A DNA stretch of 5,324 nt from Robiginitomaculum sp. (GTDB taxonomy: Bacteria > Pseudomonadota > Alphaproteobacteria > Caulobacterales > Maricaulaceae). The notes under the pieces were generated by a model. That model was not told the origin of the DNA. It searched no databases and was given only the letters and a program-made list of their open reading frames with translations. Location of the stretch: assembly GCA_026993275.1 (NCBI GenBank), contig JALWUB010000268.1, positions 1-5,324 of the forward strand. The letters are read 5' to 3'. Of the stretch, positions 4,608 to 5,324 are shown piece after piece. Within the stretch, counting starts at the first letter, position 1, and every line of letters begins with the position of its first letter. The translations under genes were made by a program, and so were the position numbers.

Positions 4608-5324
4608 CCATGGCGATGACGCAGGCGGCGTCCTGGAGCGGGCCGCGCCCTGCGCCGCTGACCCTGAACAAGGCCGGCTCGGCGCTGGAACTGGTCATCA
4701 TCCTGCTGGCGCTGCTGCTCTATTCCCACGGCCTGCTGGGGGTGCTGTTCGTGCCCCCGGATGCGCCCCAGGGGCCGGTCTGGATGCGGCTGCTCTATTA
4801 TCCGTTCTATCTGGCCACCATCTTCATGGTGCTGGCGCGGCCATGGTCAAGCATCAATGCGCTGACGCGCTCGGTGCTGTTGCTGCTGCCGGTGCTGATG
4901 GCGCTGGTCTCGGTGCAATGGTCGATCATGCCCGAGGCCACCTTCCGCCGCGCCGTGGCCTTGCTGATGACCACGGTTTTCGCCATTTACCTGGCCTCGC
5001 GCTATGACTGGGCCGATTTTCTCGAAGTGCTGGCAACCTGCTTCGCCATTCTCACCGTCGGCTCATTGCTGATGGCCGTGCTGATGCCGTCCAAGGGCAT
5101 CATGCACGAGGTCTTCCCCGGCGCCTGGTCCGGCCTCTGGTATCACAAGAATGACCTGGGCATGAACATGGCCAAGGCGGTGCATGTGTTCCTGTGTGCC
5201 ATGATTTTCCGGCCCCGGCGCATCTGGCTGTGGGGGCCGTTGATGGTGCTGGCGCTGGCCTTGCTGCTGCTTTCCACCTCCAAGACCTCGCTGATGGCCG
5301 CATTTCTGGGCATTGGCGGGGTGG
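4604..5324 (+). CDS. O-antigen ligase / Wzy-type polysaccharide polymerase family membrane protein (3' end cut by window)
   Basis: The frame is open from ATG 4604 to the window edge (240 complete codons). The protein is very hydrophobic, with membrane segments at about 28-50, 64-79, 90-105, 117-131, 142-161, 192-202 and 208-224, as in WaaL/Wzy proteins, which normally have 10-12. Family motifs are visible: WSIMPEATFRR at 106-116, the signature SGLWYHKNDLG at 176-186, and LSTSKTSLMAA at 223-233. Such enzymes join undecaprenyl-linked repeat units into polymer (Wzy) or transfer a glycan to an acceptor (WaaL); sequence motifs alone rarely separate the two. Position after co-polymerase and kinase-like genes favours a polymerase, like HfsC in the Caulobacter holdfast locus. 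The start overlaps the preceding stop (ATGA), implying coupled translation; ATGs at 4610 and 4616 are alternatives. Confidence 0.85.
   Translation, partial: MTMAMTQAASWSGPRPAPLTLNKAGSALELVIILLALLLYSHGLLGVLFVPPDAPQGPVWMRLLYYPFYLATIFMVLARPWSSINALTRSVLLLLPVLMALVSVQWSIMPEATFRRAVALLMTTVFAIYLASRYDWADFLEVLATCFAILTVGSLLMAVLMPSKGIMHEVFPGAWSGLWYHKNDLGMNMAKAVHVFLCAMIFRPRRIWLWGPLMVLALALLLLSTSKTSLMAAFLGIGGV

Noticed and set aside
1..5324. tRNA, rRNA, CRISPR array, insertion sequence, attachment site or defence system
   Set aside because: No cloverleaf, spaced repeats, transposase or integrase motif, or terminal inverted repeats were seen on either strand; the genes form ordinary regulatory and polysaccharide clusters.

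Overview
The window is strongly GC-rich and reads as alphaproteobacterial, most likely a sphingomonad or a close relative. The main reason is the order of a ChvG-type sensor kinase, a mannose-family EIIA and an HPr, which is a hallmark of alphaproteobacterial chromosomes. GTG and TTG starts and 4-bp start/stop overlaps fit this. No RNA gene, CRISPR array, insertion sequence or integrase is visible, so this looks like resident chromosome. I recognised everything by reading motifs; no database search was possible.

Bases 1-1148 (+ strand) hold a regulatory cluster. It begins with the ATP-binding end of a ChvG/ExoS-like histidine kinase (cut by the left edge), followed after 66 bp by a PTS EIIA protein of the mannose family (TTG start), which overlaps an HPr phosphocarrier by 4 bp. 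The usual neighbours hprK and rapZ are not between the kinase and EIIA, although HPr keeps the serine that HPr kinase would phosphorylate. A short convergent intergenic region (1149-1303) contains a perfect 7-bp inverted repeat against the HPr stop codon and a GC-rich hairpin at the end of the next gene.

Bases 1304-5324 are an envelope or exopolysaccharide export and polymerisation locus. An outer-membrane polysaccharide export lipoprotein (Wza/GumB/HfsD-like) is on the - strand. It diverges, across an 87-bp AT-richer region, from a Wzz/GumC-like polysaccharide co-polymerase, a BY-kinase-like P-loop protein that has lost the invariant lysine and the tyrosine tail, and a WaaL/Wzy-type O-antigen ligase/polymerase (cut by the right edge). 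The expected division of labour is polymerisation by the Wzy-like protein, length control and trans-periplasmic coupling by the co-polymerase, and exit through the lipoprotein channel. The kinase-like protein would be a cytoplasmic partner of the co-polymerase.

The points most worth a second look are the catalytically degenerate kinase homologue, the signs that the co-polymerase and kinase came from one split ExoP/Wzc-type gene, the missing hprK/rapZ, and the GTTAAC/TAACCAT elements shared by the two regulatory gaps of the polysaccharide locus.
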